From positions 1-45,937 of the forward strand of contig JAGWGI010000008.1 in NCBI GenBank assembly GCA_028867435.1: a stretch of 45,937 nt of DNA, in the 5' to 3' direction. Origin of the DNA: Microcaldota archaeon (GTDB lineage: Archaea; Micrarchaeota; Micrarchaeia; Micrarchaeales; CABMGC01). Of the stretch, positions 17,924-27,739 are shown in pieces; the first letter of the stretch is position 1; each line of letters begins with the position of its first letter. The position numbers and the translations under genes were made by a program. Below the pieces are notes generated by a model, which saw only the letters and a list, made by a program, of their open reading frames with translations, did not search any database and was not told where the DNA came from.

Positions 17924-19651
17924 TCATCTGTTTAGAAACTTCAAGAACTTATCGATTGCAAGAGTGTTGATTACATCGCCTTTCGTTATCCATCCCCTTT
18001 GCGCAGTTCCAATCCCATAGCGCATCATCTCCATGTGCGCAGTCTGGTGTGCATCGGTATCTATCGCAAACTTCAGCCCGTAGCCTCTTGCCCTTATGAT
18101 GTTCTCATCGTTTAAATCCAGCCTTTCTGGGCGCGAGTTTATCTCCATCACCACATTGTTCTCTTTTGCAGACTCGAAAACTTTATCCAGATCAAGCTGG
18201 ACTGGCTCTCTCTGGTTTATCAACCTTGCGGTGGGGTGCCCGAAAATCCTAACATATCCAGACTCGAATGCCCTCATCACCCTCTTCGTCTGGTCTTCTT
18301 TTGGCAAATTGAAGCTTGAATGGATAGAACAAAGAGCATAGTCCATTTTGTCCAGAGTCTTGCTGGAGAGGTCAAGCGTACCGTCCTTTAGTATATCGAC
18401 CTCGCCGCTTTTGAGTACCTTTATTTTGCCATCAAGCTTGTCGTTTGCCTTGTCTATCTGCGCAAAGTAGTTCACAAACTTCTTGTCGTCCATGCCGCCC
18501 GTCTGGTACTCGCTCTTGGAATGATCTGTGAGGCCTATGTATTCGTAGCCAAGTGAGGCCGCCTTCTCAGCCATCTCCTCTATTGTGTTGATGCCATCTG
18601 TGAACTTGGTATGCGTATGCAGGTCGCCTTTCATGTCAGTTGGGGCTATCAGTTTGGGGAGCTTGTGGTGAATGGCAAGATCCACTTCCCCTCTTGCCTC
18701 CCTCATCTCCGGCACTATGTAATCAAGGCCGAGCTTGCCATATATCTCCTCCTCTGTCCTGCTCACAATCTTCTTCCCGTTCTTGTCAGAGAGCTGGTAT
18801 TCGTTTAGGCTGTAGCCTTTTCTCACTGCAATCTGCCTTACCTGCACGCCGTGGTCCTTGCTGCCTGTGAAGTACTGGAGACCAGCCCCGAAGCTGTCCT
18901 TCTCAATTATCCGAAAGTCGCAATTGATGCCCATCTTGAGCACTACCGAGATTTTAGTAGGCCCTTTTGCAATTATGCTATCAACTTCACCCATCTTGGC
19001 GATGGCCTCTTCCACCTTTGAGGGGTCTTCGGAAACTATGAGTATGTCAAGATCCCCTACGGTCTCCTTCATCCTCCTTGCCGAGCCTGCGACTACAGCA
19101 TTCTCCACAGTTTTTGATGCTTTGAGCTGCTTGACTAGCGCTTCTGCAACCGGAAGCGCAACGCCCAGAAGCTGCCTGCCACCGCTCTTCTCAAGAAACT
19201 CTATCCCTTTTGTTATATCCTGCTCACTCTTCTCTCCGAATCCATCAATGTCGCGGACTCTGTGCTTTGCTATCGCCTTCCTCAGATCGTCCATGTTCCT
19301 AACTCCTAGGGCCTTGTAGAGTTTGAATGCCTTTCTGGCACCCATTCCCTGTATCTTGGTGAGAGCTGCAAAGTCTATCGGATACTTTTTCTTGAGTTCG
19401 TCGTACTTCTTTATCTTCCCCTTCTCTACGAATTCTATTATGTGGGAGGCGATGGTCTTTCCGACGCCCGGAAGCTTCCTGAGTCCCTCCTCCCCCTCCT
19501 TCTTGAAGATTTCCTCAACTTCCTGTTGCATTGTCTCGAGCGTCTGTGCGGCCTTCCTGTACGCCCTGACTTCAAAAAATAGGTTTTCCCCCTCGAGGTC
19601 GAGCATACTCGCAATCTCTTCCAGGATCTCTGCGAGGCGCTTGTTTGACAT
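17924..19651 (-). CDS. polX: Family X DNA polymerase/3'-5' exonuclease PolX with PHP domain
   Basis: HhH repeats, GDLDILIVSED polymerase motif, GDLHTHTKFTDGINTIEEM PHP motif. Confidence 0.95.
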   Translation of the reverse strand: MSNKRLAEILEEIASMLDLEGENLFFEVRAYRKAAQTLETMQQEVEEIFKKEGEEGLRKLPGVGKTIASHIIEFVEKGKIKKYDELKKKYPIDFAALTKIQGMGARKAFKLYKALGVRNMDDLRKAIAKHRVRDIDGFGEKSEQDITKGIEFLEKSGGRQLLGVALPVAEALVKQLKASKTVENAVVAGSARRMKETVGDLDILIVSEDPSKVEEAIAKMGEVDSIIAKGPTKISVVLKMGINCDFRIIEKDSFGAGLQYFTGSKDHGVQVRQIAVRKGYSLNEYQLSDKNGKKIVSRTEEEIYGKLGLDYIVPEMREARGEVDLAIHHKLPKLIAPTDMKGDLHTHTKFTDGINTIEEMAEKAASLGYEYIGLTDHSKSEYQTGGMDDKKFVNYFAQIDKANDKLDGKIKVLKSGEVDILKDGTLDLSSKTLDKMDYALCSIHSSFNLPKEDQTKRVMRAFESGYVRIFGHPTARLINQREPVQLDLDKVFESAKENNVVMEINSRPERLDLNDENIIRARGYGLKFAIDTDAHQTAHMEMMRYGIGTAQRGWITKGDVINTLAIDKFLKFLNR

Positions 19652-19736
19652 GGATTAGGTATCGGAATAAACAATTAAAATACTTCAATCGTTCGGAGAT
19701 TGAGTTTGGCAGTACATAATGGCATCAGTCGGCTAG

Positions 19737-20078
19737 CTATATCACGCGCTCGCCCTTGCCATTCTCAGGGCAACTCTTGTCCCACGCCGATCTCTCTCGC
19801 GCCATAAATTCAGGCAGCAACAGTTCAACTAGGTCGTATCTCAACTTGACGAGCCTTACCCTATTTGAATCTCCGTTAAGCTTGTCGTCCTTCTTATTGT
19901 AAAGCCTTCTGAACTCCTCTATCATGGCTTCCTTGCCATTTAGTGCAGATAGGGCAAGACCCGTTGCAGCTGTATTTTCTTTGCAAATCACGCCCCTAAG
20001 GTACGTGAGTGCCGAATCTGTTGCCTTCTCCTTCACTACTCTCTCTACATGCTCCCTTGAAAGTATTATCTTTTCCAT
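19737..20078 (-). CDS. Hypothetical protein immediately downstream of prephenate dehydratase
   Basis: MEKIILSREHVERVVKEKAT...; start 1 nt after the pheA stop; no family recognised. Confidence 0.5.
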   Translation of the reverse strand: MEKIILSREHVERVVKEKATDSALTYLRGVICKENTAATGLALSALNGKEAMIEEFRRLYNKKDDKLNGDSNRVRLVKLRYDLVELLLPEFMARERSAWDKSCPENGKGERVI

Positions 20079-20079
20079 T

Positions 20080-20955
20080 TCAATCTCCTTTATCAAAAGT
20101 CTTGGCATACTGCTCTGCCATTGGGTATGAGCCCAGAATCTTCACCCATGAAGACCTTTCGGCAAGATCATCAAGCGCATCGCCGATTCTGTTGTCATGG
20201 TTATGCCCTTCGATGTCTATGTAGAAAAGGTATTCCCAGGGTTTGCCAGGCGCTGGCATGGATTCTATTCTGGTAATATTTATTCCGCCAAGGGAAACGA
20301 GTGCGCTGGCGAGTGCATGTGGCTTGTGGGGCAACGACACTATCAGAGAGGTCTTGTCGTTTCTTGTGGGCATCGCAATTATATCCGCCGCTCCAAGGAT
20401 TATGAAACGTGTAGTATTTGATACGTCGTCTTCTATATCCCTCTGAAGGATCTTCAACCCATAAAGTTCAGCGGCTCTCTCACTTGCTATAGCTGCGGCG
20501 TAGGTAAGCTTCTCTTCGCTTACTATTTTCGCGGAACCTGCGGTATTGTACATTGGCGCAGTCTTGAAACCATGCCTATCGATGAAACTGCTGCATTGGC
20601 CCAGAGCCTGTGGGTGCGAATATACGACCCTCACCTCTTCCATGCTTACGCCGTTTCTCGCCATCAGGCAATGGTGTACATCCACATACACCTCGCCCAC
20701 TATCGATAACCCGTTTCTGAGCAGCAGCCTGTGGGTGTCGTTTACACTGCTCTCTATGGAGTTTTCCAGTGGCACTATCCCATACTCTGCCTTTCCTTCA
20801 CTTACTTTATCAAAGACCTTTGAGAATGTAGGGACATTAGAAAGTTTTGCCTGCCAACCAAGCCTCTTCAAATAGCTAATGGCAGCAATCTCGCTGTAGG
20901 CTCCGCGTTCTCCTTGGTAAACTAACGTTGGCCTAGAATTAGCCTTGGGGATAAT
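20080..20955 (-). CDS. pheA: Prephenate dehydratase
   Basis: YGIVPLENSIESSVNDTHRLL, VYSHPQALGQCSSFI, NTTRFIILG, ACT domain with IESMPAPGKPWEYLFYIDIEGH; conserved N-terminus TLVYQGERGAYSEIAAISYLKRLG extends upstream of the track start at 20871; ATT at 20955 used as provisional start. Confidence 0.88.
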   Translation of the reverse strand: MIPKANSRPTLVYQGERGAYSEIAAISYLKRLGWQAKLSNVPTFSKVFDKVSEGKAEYGIVPLENSIESSVNDTHRLLLRNGLSIVGEVYVDVHHCLMARNGVSMEEVRVVYSHPQALGQCSSFIDRHGFKTAPMYNTAGSAKIVSEEKLTYAAAIASERAAELYGLKILQRDIEDDVSNTTRFIILGAADIIAMPTRNDKTSLIVSLPHKPHALASALVSLGGINITRIESMPAPGKPWEYLFYIDIEGHNHDNRIGDALDDLAERSSWVKILGSYPMAEQYAKTFDKGD

Positions 20956-21146
20956 GTTGCTGTAAATTCCATGGCACCACTGCTATTGAAATAATTACAT
21001 TTATTCTGCTATTTAAGCCTTTTCTCCAAACTAGGTTTTGGACAAAAAGCCGACCAGTCACACTCGACCGTCTTCTTTGCAATCTTGGTCATTGCCCCTA
21101 AGATTAAGCATCATTTCGTGGAGCATGGGTGCACAAGGAAGTTTGC

Positions 21147-22262
21147 CTAAAGGCACCATCTCTTGATAATGGATCTATAAGTTTCTGTGGCTCTTTTCAG
21201 GTTGGCAATGCTTACGCTCTCATTGGGATCATGGCTCCACCTGCTCTCACCCGGTCCGTATACAACACACTCGATGCCCGCAATGCGTCCGTATAATTCC
21301 GCTTCGGTGTATGTTCTGGCGTAGTAGGTCTCGGCTTTTGTTAGTCCGATTAGCCATTTTACCAGTTTTGAGTTTGGGTCGATTTTATACGGTTCTCTCG
21401 CCACCTTTATCTCTATCCTTGCATCATTATCATGCCTTTTTGCAATTTTTTTAATCTGCTCGAAAGCGGCTGCCGTCTTACTGCCTTGAGCCACCCTTTT
21501 GTCTATATGCACCTCGCAGTAATCTGGAATGACGTTTCCCGCCACCCCCCCATTTATCCTTGTGACTGCAATTGTGTCCTTCTCTTCTCTTTTGTCAACC
21601 TCAACCGCTTCGCGAGCCTTTCCAATCTCCTGCACAAATGATGCAGCCTTGTATATTGCATTGTCCCCCAACCATGGCGAAGAGCCATGAGCCATCTTAC
21701 CAGTGAAGCCAACCTTGACCCCCAATATGCCTTTTTGCCCCAATCGTATCTTTAGCCCGCTAGGTTCGGCTATTATTCCATACTTAACTCCTTTGAATAG
21801 GCGCTTTCTCTTGCTAAGCAAATACGTAGATCCCTTAAATTTAGATTCCTCATCCGCAACGAATACTAGAAGCAACCTTCTCCTAAAGTTCTCTGTATCT
21901 ATTCCTTCAAGAGATGCAAGTATTGATGCAACTGCGCCCTTCATGTCGGCTGCGCCCCTTCCGTATATCCGCCCCGCCTTTACTGACGCCAAATTTCCCA
22001 GCCTGTTGCTAGGGAATGGTACAGTATCAATATGACCGTTGAGCATAATGCCCTCGCCTTTCCCTATGCCTGCAACAATATTCGCCCTGCCTGGAGCAAA
22101 CTCGATAATCTCTGAGCGTATTCCCAAGCCTTTCAAGTAGCTGCGCATATACCGCGCCGCCTCAACCTCCCTGCCTGGTGGATTCTCGGTGTTTATGTTG
22201 ATTAGCTCTTTGGTTAGCCTTACCACTGTTGGCTCGCTACTTTTCATGCTGATAGATTGCAT
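21147..22262 (-). CDS. M20-family peptidase/deacylase (ArgE/DapE)
   Basis: GIMLNGHIDTVPF, YGRGAADMKGAVAS, ADEESKFKGS, NINTENPPG motifs; intact relative of the 11071-11838 pseudogene. Confidence 0.9.
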   Translation of the reverse strand: MQSISMKSSEPTVVRLTKELININTENPPGREVEAARYMRSYLKGLGIRSEIIEFAPGRANIVAGIGKGEGIMLNGHIDTVPFPSNRLGNLASVKAGRIYGRGAADMKGAVASILASLEGIDTENFRRRLLLVFVADEESKFKGSTYLLSKRKRLFKGVKYGIIAEPSGLKIRLGQKGILGVKVGFTGKMAHGSSPWLGDNAIYKAASFVQEIGKAREAVEVDKREEKDTIAVTRINGGVAGNVIPDYCEVHIDKRVAQGSKTAAAFEQIKKIAKRHDNDARIEIKVAREPYKIDPNSKLVKWLIGLTKAETYYARTYTEAELYGRIAGIECVVYGPGESRWSHDPNESVSIANLKRATETYRSIIKRWCL

Positions 22263-22268
22263 GCAATT

Positions 22269-23003
22269 TTATATAAAATCGAGCTTTGCAGCAACCATCA
22301 GCGCATCTCCACGGACTTGATTCAGCCCTATTTCACCGAACCTGCGAAGTATTTTCATGGCTAAGGGATCTGTTTGGTCTGAGGTGTAAAGCCCAAGCTT
22401 GCCTTCATGATAAGCCTGCTTGCAAAGCCCGGTCAACTCGACATCGGCATTGTGTTTCTGGATGTTCTTTGCCCTAAGCGCATCAAATATTTTCCTGTTA
22501 GTTTCTGATGCCGTGTAATCCTCGTCTATGGGCAATAGTGCCTTTGGCTTGAGGCCATAAAGCATTTTTATCAAGTTAGGGTTCTGTGTTCTTGCAGCTA
22601 CGATTCTGTTTTGTGAGGAAGCTGCGGCGTCCTGCACCAATACTCTTCCAAGACCAAGACCCTGATGCGAGAACCCTATAGATGCGACATATAGTATGTC
22701 ACCTGCTCCAGATGGTATGGTTTCAAACAATGCATACCCTATCCTTTCCTGCGTCCCCTCTTTGTGCACAAGGTACCCAAGGCTGATCTCGCCTAGCCTT
22801 GTCTCTACTTTTTCCGCTGGCCAGCCGCTTGGAGTCTCCGAATCCCCATAGAAAGCCTTACCAAAAATTCCCGAAATTTCTTTAGCAGCTTGTCTAATTC
22901 CTCCCTCCCTAAGTGATCTAGGCACGAATGCCAGAAGCTCGTATCTCATGCCGCTCGCTGCGATCACAGAAGACTTCTCAAAACCCTTGTTTGCAAAGGC
23001 CAT
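22269..23003 (-). CDS. GNAT-like N-acetyltransferase
   Basis: ILYVASIGFSHQGLGLGRVLVQDAAA acetyl-CoA binding motif. Confidence 0.65.
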   Translation of the reverse strand: MAFANKGFEKSSVIAASGMRYELLAFVPRSLREGGIRQAAKEISGIFGKAFYGDSETPSGWPAEKVETRLGEISLGYLVHKEGTQERIGYALFETIPSGAGDILYVASIGFSHQGLGLGRVLVQDAAASSQNRIVAARTQNPNLIKMLYGLKPKALLPIDEDYTASETNRKIFDALRAKNIQKHNADVELTGLCKQAYHEGKLGLYTSDQTDPLAMKILRRFGEIGLNQVRGDALMVAAKLDFI

Positions 23004-23196
23004 AACATCATAACTTTTCCGTTTTCAGACTTTATAAATGAGATTCAGTTTTTGTACCGTATAAAAGGTCTTGCAATAAGCGCCAAAAAACGAAATATTG
23101 AAAATGTTTATAGAATATTCAGATTGCGCAATGTCCTAATTTGCAAAATCATGTTTTCCAGAAAGGTTTTTAGATATGGGAATGACAAATTCTCTC

Positions 23197-23742
23197 ATGA
23201 GAAAATTGCAGATAGGCGTAATGGGTTCGGTCAGCGACCTTAAATACTCAAAAGCAGCAGAAAAGGCTGCAGAAGAACTGGGATATCTAATAGCCAATAG
23301 CGGTGCCATACTATTTTTTGGAGCAGAGAAGGATTATGATTCACTGTCAACTGCGGCTTGCAGGGGCGCGAAGAGGGCAAAGGGCACCACTGTTGGTGTC
23401 ACCTATGGAAAACATAAGAACATCTGGCAGAAGGACGCTGACGTAATAATACCTACAGGCCTTGAGCGGGGAGGGGGCCGTGAGCTCGTGCTTGTACTCG
23501 CGTGCGATGCAATAATCTCAATAAGTGGAGGTTCAGGCACACTCACGGAAATGGCCATAGCGTATCAGGCAGATATACCGATGGTTGCGCTGAAAGGGTA
23601 TGGGGGCTGGTCTGACGAATTGGCAGGCAGATTTTTCGATGGCAGGAGGAGAAGACAAGTGCTCATGGCCAAGACGCCGAAAAAGGCGGTGGATCTCGCG
23701 CTTGCAGAAGCTAAAAGATATGTGGCAAAGTATGGAAAATAG
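23197..23742 (+). CDS. TIGR00725/SLOG-fold (LOG-like) nucleotide-binding protein
   Basis: QIGVMGS, ISGGSGTLTEMAIAYQADIPMVALKGYGGW. Confidence 0.82.
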   Translation: MRKLQIGVMGSVSDLKYSKAAEKAAEELGYLIANSGAILFFGAEKDYDSLSTAACRGAKRAKGTTVGVTYGKHKNIWQKDADVIIPTGLERGGGRELVLVLACDAIISISGGSGTLTEMAIAYQADIPMVALKGYGGWSDELAGRFFDGRRRRQVLMAKTPKKAVDLALAEAKRYVAKYGK

Positions 23743-24543
23743 CTACTTTAGGATTCTGTTATTGAGTATGTCATCAACTCCCATTGCGTAGCTGTATCTT
23801 GAAACGTAGTCTGCCTTCTCTTTTATTCTCTCCTTGGCATTTGAGAGGGTGTAGAACTTACCAACAGATCCTATCATCTCATCGCTCTCATCATCGCTTA
23901 TCATAATTACCTCGTAGCCCGCATACTTTACTTCAATTACCCTGCTTAGTGTAGAGGACTTGCTGCATGACTTGGGGTTTATGAGCACGTTTCCGTTTAT
24001 AGGTGAGGCCACCACATCGAAATCAGCCCCTAGGGAACTCACTTCAGTGGCAATAGCCCCTGCAACACGCTTCAGGAGTTCAAGATCTGTGACAAATTTT
24101 GCATCTTCTACTCTGCCTACGAACACACTCATGGTATATTTTCTGAATTTATTCGAAACGAAAAGTATCATGGCATCGCTCTTTTCGGGATTCTGCAGGA
24201 AGGCTACCGTGTCCCGAACAAGAAACTCGCTGCTAGGAAACTTCGATTTCAACATTTCCGGTATCCTCTGAGCAAGAGTTGCGATTTCCTCATTATTTGC
24301 ATACGATTCGAGTTGTTGCCCCGGGATCACTGAGAATGCGCCATTCTCTCCGATAATGAACCCATTAAGGCCGAATTTTTCGTATATGGGCATGAGGTCT
24401 TCTAGCGACCTGTTCGAATTGAGCGAGAAAATCGCGCCCTTGCTTTCTAGTGTTTTTATCGACTCGAAAATTGAATCGGAGTTCACCTTGTACCCTGCGT
24501 CTACCAGGGTACCATCAATATCGAGCAGTATTATAGTGCGCAT
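23743..24543 (-). CDS. HAD-superfamily hydrolase (Cof/SPP-like), paralog 1
   Basis: LLDIDGTLVDAGYKV, SNRS, ENGAF; weak C-terminal SDDESDEMIGSVG motif. Confidence 0.85.
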   Translation of the reverse strand: MRTIILLDIDGTLVDAGYKVNSDSIFESIKTLESKGAIFSLNSNRSLEDLMPIYEKFGLNGFIIGENGAFSVIPGQQLESYANNEEIATLAQRIPEMLKSKFPSSEFLVRDTVAFLQNPEKSDAMILFVSNKFRKYTMSVFVGRVEDAKFVTDLELLKRVAGAIATEVSSLGADFDVVASPINGNVLINPKSCSKSSTLSRVIEVKYAGYEVIMISDDESDEMIGSVGKFYTLSNAKERIKEKADYVSRYSYAMGVDDILNNRILK

Positions 24544-24544
24544 T

Positions 24545-25363
24545 TTATGCACGCTCTACGCCACCGAGTACCTCGCTATTAAGCAGCTTGACTTTTGCAA
24601 GTATCTCCATCACCCCTTCAGAATACTCGCTACTAGAATATATGTCTGCAAATGCTTTAGCTCTGTCTGTTGCATTCCCCACTACTCCTGCAAGCCCTCC
24701 GTGCATCTGTATCATCCTGAATGCAAGCACGTCATTGTCACCGTCACCGATTATTATTGTTTCCTCACCGTTTATGAGCCCCTTTCTTACCATATACTCC
24801 ACGCCCACCCCTTTGCCTGAATCTACGTACCTGACCAGAAAGTTGCCTCGCCCGGTATCGTAGGTTATAAGATTTGTAAAGTTCGCCAATATGCTCTCAA
24901 CAGCTGGAACGATCTGTGATACTAGATAATCGCATCTGGTACCATCATTCTTCCTTATGTGCACACTTATGCTGTATTCCTTTTCATCGTTCAACTTGAA
25001 TACTACATCGTCCATCTTGAGCTCAAACGCCAACTTGCCAGAGTTTATCGCCTCGACAACCAGCGCCTTGGCGCTGTTGAGCTTGACAACATTAGTTATC
25101 AGGTTGACCCGCTTGTTCTTCAAAGGAAGGTAAATTGCAGCGCCGTCCTCAAATAATATGGGACCATTCAGGCCAAGTTCTTTGTAGATTCCCATGCTAC
25201 TCTTTAGCGCCCTGTTTGTCGAAACTCCTACACAAACGCCATCTCGCACAAGCTCGCCTATCTCGTTCTTGAGCCTTGAATTGTAGCAATTCTTTGCATC
25301 AACCACTGTGCCGTCTATGTCGAGCAGAACAGTACTTATCCTCGTAGGTGCGATCCTGGCCAA
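24545..25363 (-). CDS. HAD-superfamily hydrolase (Cof/SPP-like), paralog 2
   Basis: LLDIDGTVVDAKN, STNRALK, FEDGAAIY, IIGDGDNDVLAFRM. Confidence 0.87.
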   Translation of the reverse strand: MARIAPTRISTVLLDIDGTVVDAKNCYNSRLKNEIGELVRDGVCVGVSTNRALKSSMGIYKELGLNGPILFEDGAAIYLPLKNKRVNLITNVVKLNSAKALVVEAINSGKLAFELKMDDVVFKLNDEKEYSISVHIRKNDGTRCDYLVSQIVPAVESILANFTNLITYDTGRGNFLVRYVDSGKGVGVEYMVRKGLINGEETIIIGDGDNDVLAFRMIQMHGGLAGVVGNATDRAKAFADIYSSSEYSEGVMEILAKVKLLNSEVLGGVERA

Positions 25364-25367
25364 TTAA

Positions 25368-26291
25368 TCATCTCTTCGTTGCGACAATTATGTCATTCAG
25401 ATTCCTACGGATTGACTCCACGAATGCAGGTGATCTCTGGTCCTTTTCCTTCCTGAACCTCACAGATAGGGAATATTGAAAAGCCTCTCCGAGCTTGAAA
25501 AGCTCCTCAGAATATGGTGTTCTAAGCAAATCCTTGCCAATTTCCATGGCAAAGCTGCGCGCAGCTTCGGCACTCTTGACACCATTCGGCAATCCGTATA
25601 CCTCCCCAGTTAGGGTTGTGAACATGGCGAGGTCGAGAAGCGGTACGCCCCTTGCATCCCCCTTCCCGTCTATGTAAGTTAGCCTGTCTCCGTTTATGAA
25701 TATGTTGTCTGGCGTAAAGTCCCTAGTGGCCCATGCAATGTACTTTGGGGCGAGGCTCACGATGTCGAGCCTTTTCAACGTATCGATGTCACTAATAGAT
25801 CCGAATCCAAATGGTATGAGATGCACTGTAAAGTAGCGTATGAGGTCAGACCTTCTGCCTTCCAGCCACTTCTTTGACGATTCGTGGTCTAACTCAATGC
25901 TGGATATATATACTTCCTTTAGCCTGTCAATCATTGTTCTGGTCATGTCCATTATGTTATCCTGATTTGCATTTGTCCTGAAGTCCTTACCAAGGTACTC
26001 CATTATTATATAAGGTAAATCTCCTGTTCCATTATTCTCGAAGATTTTAGGTGCAACTATGCGTGCAACATTGATTTTCTCCATTTCTGAATAGGATGCC
26101 AAGTTGCTCGATATCTCTGCCCTGCCTATGTCATCTACCCCTATCTTGACTACCGCATCCCTTCCCATATGCAGTATCTTAAACACATTGCAACTCCCCC
26201 TGCCTTCCTTAAGCTTGGAGGCCATGCCGTTATCTGACAGCGATGCCGCAAGGTCTGCAACTGTTTTAGTTTTCATCAATTTTTTCACCAC
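25368..26291 (-). CDS. Predicted APH/choline-kinase-like phosphotransferase
   Basis: ATRDFTPDNIFINGDRLTYIDGKGDARGVPLLDLAMF resembles the catalytic loop and DFG-equivalent of aminoglycoside phosphotransferase-fold kinases. Confidence 0.6.
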   Translation of the reverse strand: MVKKLMKTKTVADLAASLSDNGMASKLKEGRGSCNVFKILHMGRDAVVKIGVDDIGRAEISSNLASYSEMEKINVARIVAPKIFENNGTGDLPYIIMEYLGKDFRTNANQDNIMDMTRTMIDRLKEVYISSIELDHESSKKWLEGRRSDLIRYFTVHLIPFGFGSISDIDTLKRLDIVSLAPKYIAWATRDFTPDNIFINGDRLTYIDGKGDARGVPLLDLAMFTTLTGEVYGLPNGVKSAEAARSFAMEIGKDLLRTPYSEELFKLGEAFQYSLSVRFRKEKDQRSPAFVESIRRNLNDIIVATKR

Positions 26292-26346
26292 TTCTAGATT
26301 CTAAGTGTCAAGAGTTCAATCCATACACAGCAAGTGTTATGGACTA

Positions 26347-27738
26347 TTAGGAATGATGGGTCTGCTCGCTTAGCCTCAGAGACTCCTTCAGCCTGATCCC
26401 CACGGTATTCAGGTCATAAAGTTCTTCTTTGCCAGACTCCATATCTCTAATATTGACTTGTTTGCCTTTTAATTCTTTCTCTCCAACAATTGCAACGAAC
26501 GGAATTGATTGCTTGTTCGCATAGTCCATCGCCTTGCCCAGTTTCTTGTCAAAAGAGATATCGCAGCTCACCTCGTTGCTTCTCAGTTGGCTTGCAAGCT
26601 CAAGACAGATGTTGAGGGTATTTATGGGAACTATCAACACCGCAGGTATGTGTTCTAGTTTAGACTGCACGGACACATGCTTCCTTTCCTCAAGCGCAGC
26701 GTATATAACATCAAGGCCGAATGTCATTCCGGTAGCAGGATATTCATCTTTACTATTCAAGAACTCCTGCACCATCTTGTCCCACCTTCCACCAGCAGCG
26801 AGCGAACTTTTTACCTTCCCGTCACCATTCATATAAACTTCCCACATGGGTCCGGTATAGTATCCAAGGCCTCTTGCGAGTGTCGGAACAAACCTCAGAT
26901 CCCCCTTTGTCTGGAACCCGATGCAATAATCAAGCATCTCTTTTAATTCCTTAATCCCTTGGGCACCGAGCTCGTTTTGCATCAAACCCCCGAGGAATGA
27001 AAGCTTCTCCTCATTCGTCTGCTTCTGGCTCACTGCGTATAGTATGTCAAAAAGTTTGACTATGGATTCGTCATTTATCCCTTTCTCCAAAAGCTCCTTC
27101 TTCACTACATCCTCGCCAAACTTTTCAAGCTTGTCAAGTGCAAGTGCGGTATCCATGTGGCTCTTCTCGGCTATCCTGCATTCAGAGAAGAGGCCGAAGA
27201 GCACCTTCCTATTATTTAATTGGACATTGACATTGAGCCCTAGCTGTGCAAACACCTTGAATGCCATGTCTATGAATTCCGCATCTGCTGCAAGGCTCTT
27301 CACACCAACAACATCAACATCGCACTGCGTGAATTCCCTCAATCTGCCGGTCTTCACCGGACCGTCACGGAACACCTTCCCTATCTCATACCTCTTGAAA
27401 GGCAGCCTTATTGTCGGATTCATCTCAATAAGCTTGGCAAATTTGAAGGTTAGTTCGTACCTCAGGCAGAGCTCCCTTCCTCCTTGGTCTTTTAGTCTGT
27501 AAGTTTCCTTTAGTATCTCTGCACCACCACCGTACTTGCTGGCGGCCACGTCGTAGAGCTCCAATATGCTTGTCTCTATTGGCCCGTAGCCATAGCGCTT
27601 GAAGTTCCCTTTAAGAATGTCTAATACTTTCTCCCTTACCAGTTGCTCTGCTGGAAGGTATTCCCTGGTGCCCTTTACCTCCCTTGCTTCCTTCTTGTTC
27701 TCGCCATTAAGTATTTTTTCATTACTCATTTCACTCAT
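26347..27738 (-). CDS. hisS: Histidyl-tRNA synthetase
   Basis: KGTREYLPAEQ, LRYELTFKFAKL, RDGPVKTGRLREFTQCDVDVVG, LARGLGYYTGPMWEVY. Confidence 0.96.
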   Translation of the reverse strand: MSEMSNEKILNGENKKEAREVKGTREYLPAEQLVREKVLDILKGNFKRYGYGPIETSILELYDVAASKYGGGAEILKETYRLKDQGGRELCLRYELTFKFAKLIEMNPTIRLPFKRYEIGKVFRDGPVKTGRLREFTQCDVDVVGVKSLAADAEFIDMAFKVFAQLGLNVNVQLNNRKVLFGLFSECRIAEKSHMDTALALDKLEKFGEDVVKKELLEKGINDESIVKLFDILYAVSQKQTNEEKLSFLGGLMQNELGAQGIKELKEMLDYCIGFQTKGDLRFVPTLARGLGYYTGPMWEVYMNGDGKVKSSLAAGGRWDKMVQEFLNSKDEYPATGMTFGLDVIYAALEERKHVSVQSKLEHIPAVLIVPINTLNICLELASQLRSNEVSCDISFDKKLGKAMDYANKQSIPFVAIVGEKELKGKQVNIRDMESGKEELYDLNTVGIRLKESLRLSEQTHHS

Positions 27739-27739
27739 C

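Noticed and set aside
21009-21092. 27-aa minus-strand ORF (MTKIAKKTVECDWSAFCPKPSLEKRLK)
   Set aside because: Protein-like composition but too short to support without conservation data.
23052-23243. 63-aa plus-strand ORF before the SLOG gene
   Set aside because: Overlaps the start of the confident TIGR00725 gene in another frame; A/T-rich spacer, no motif.
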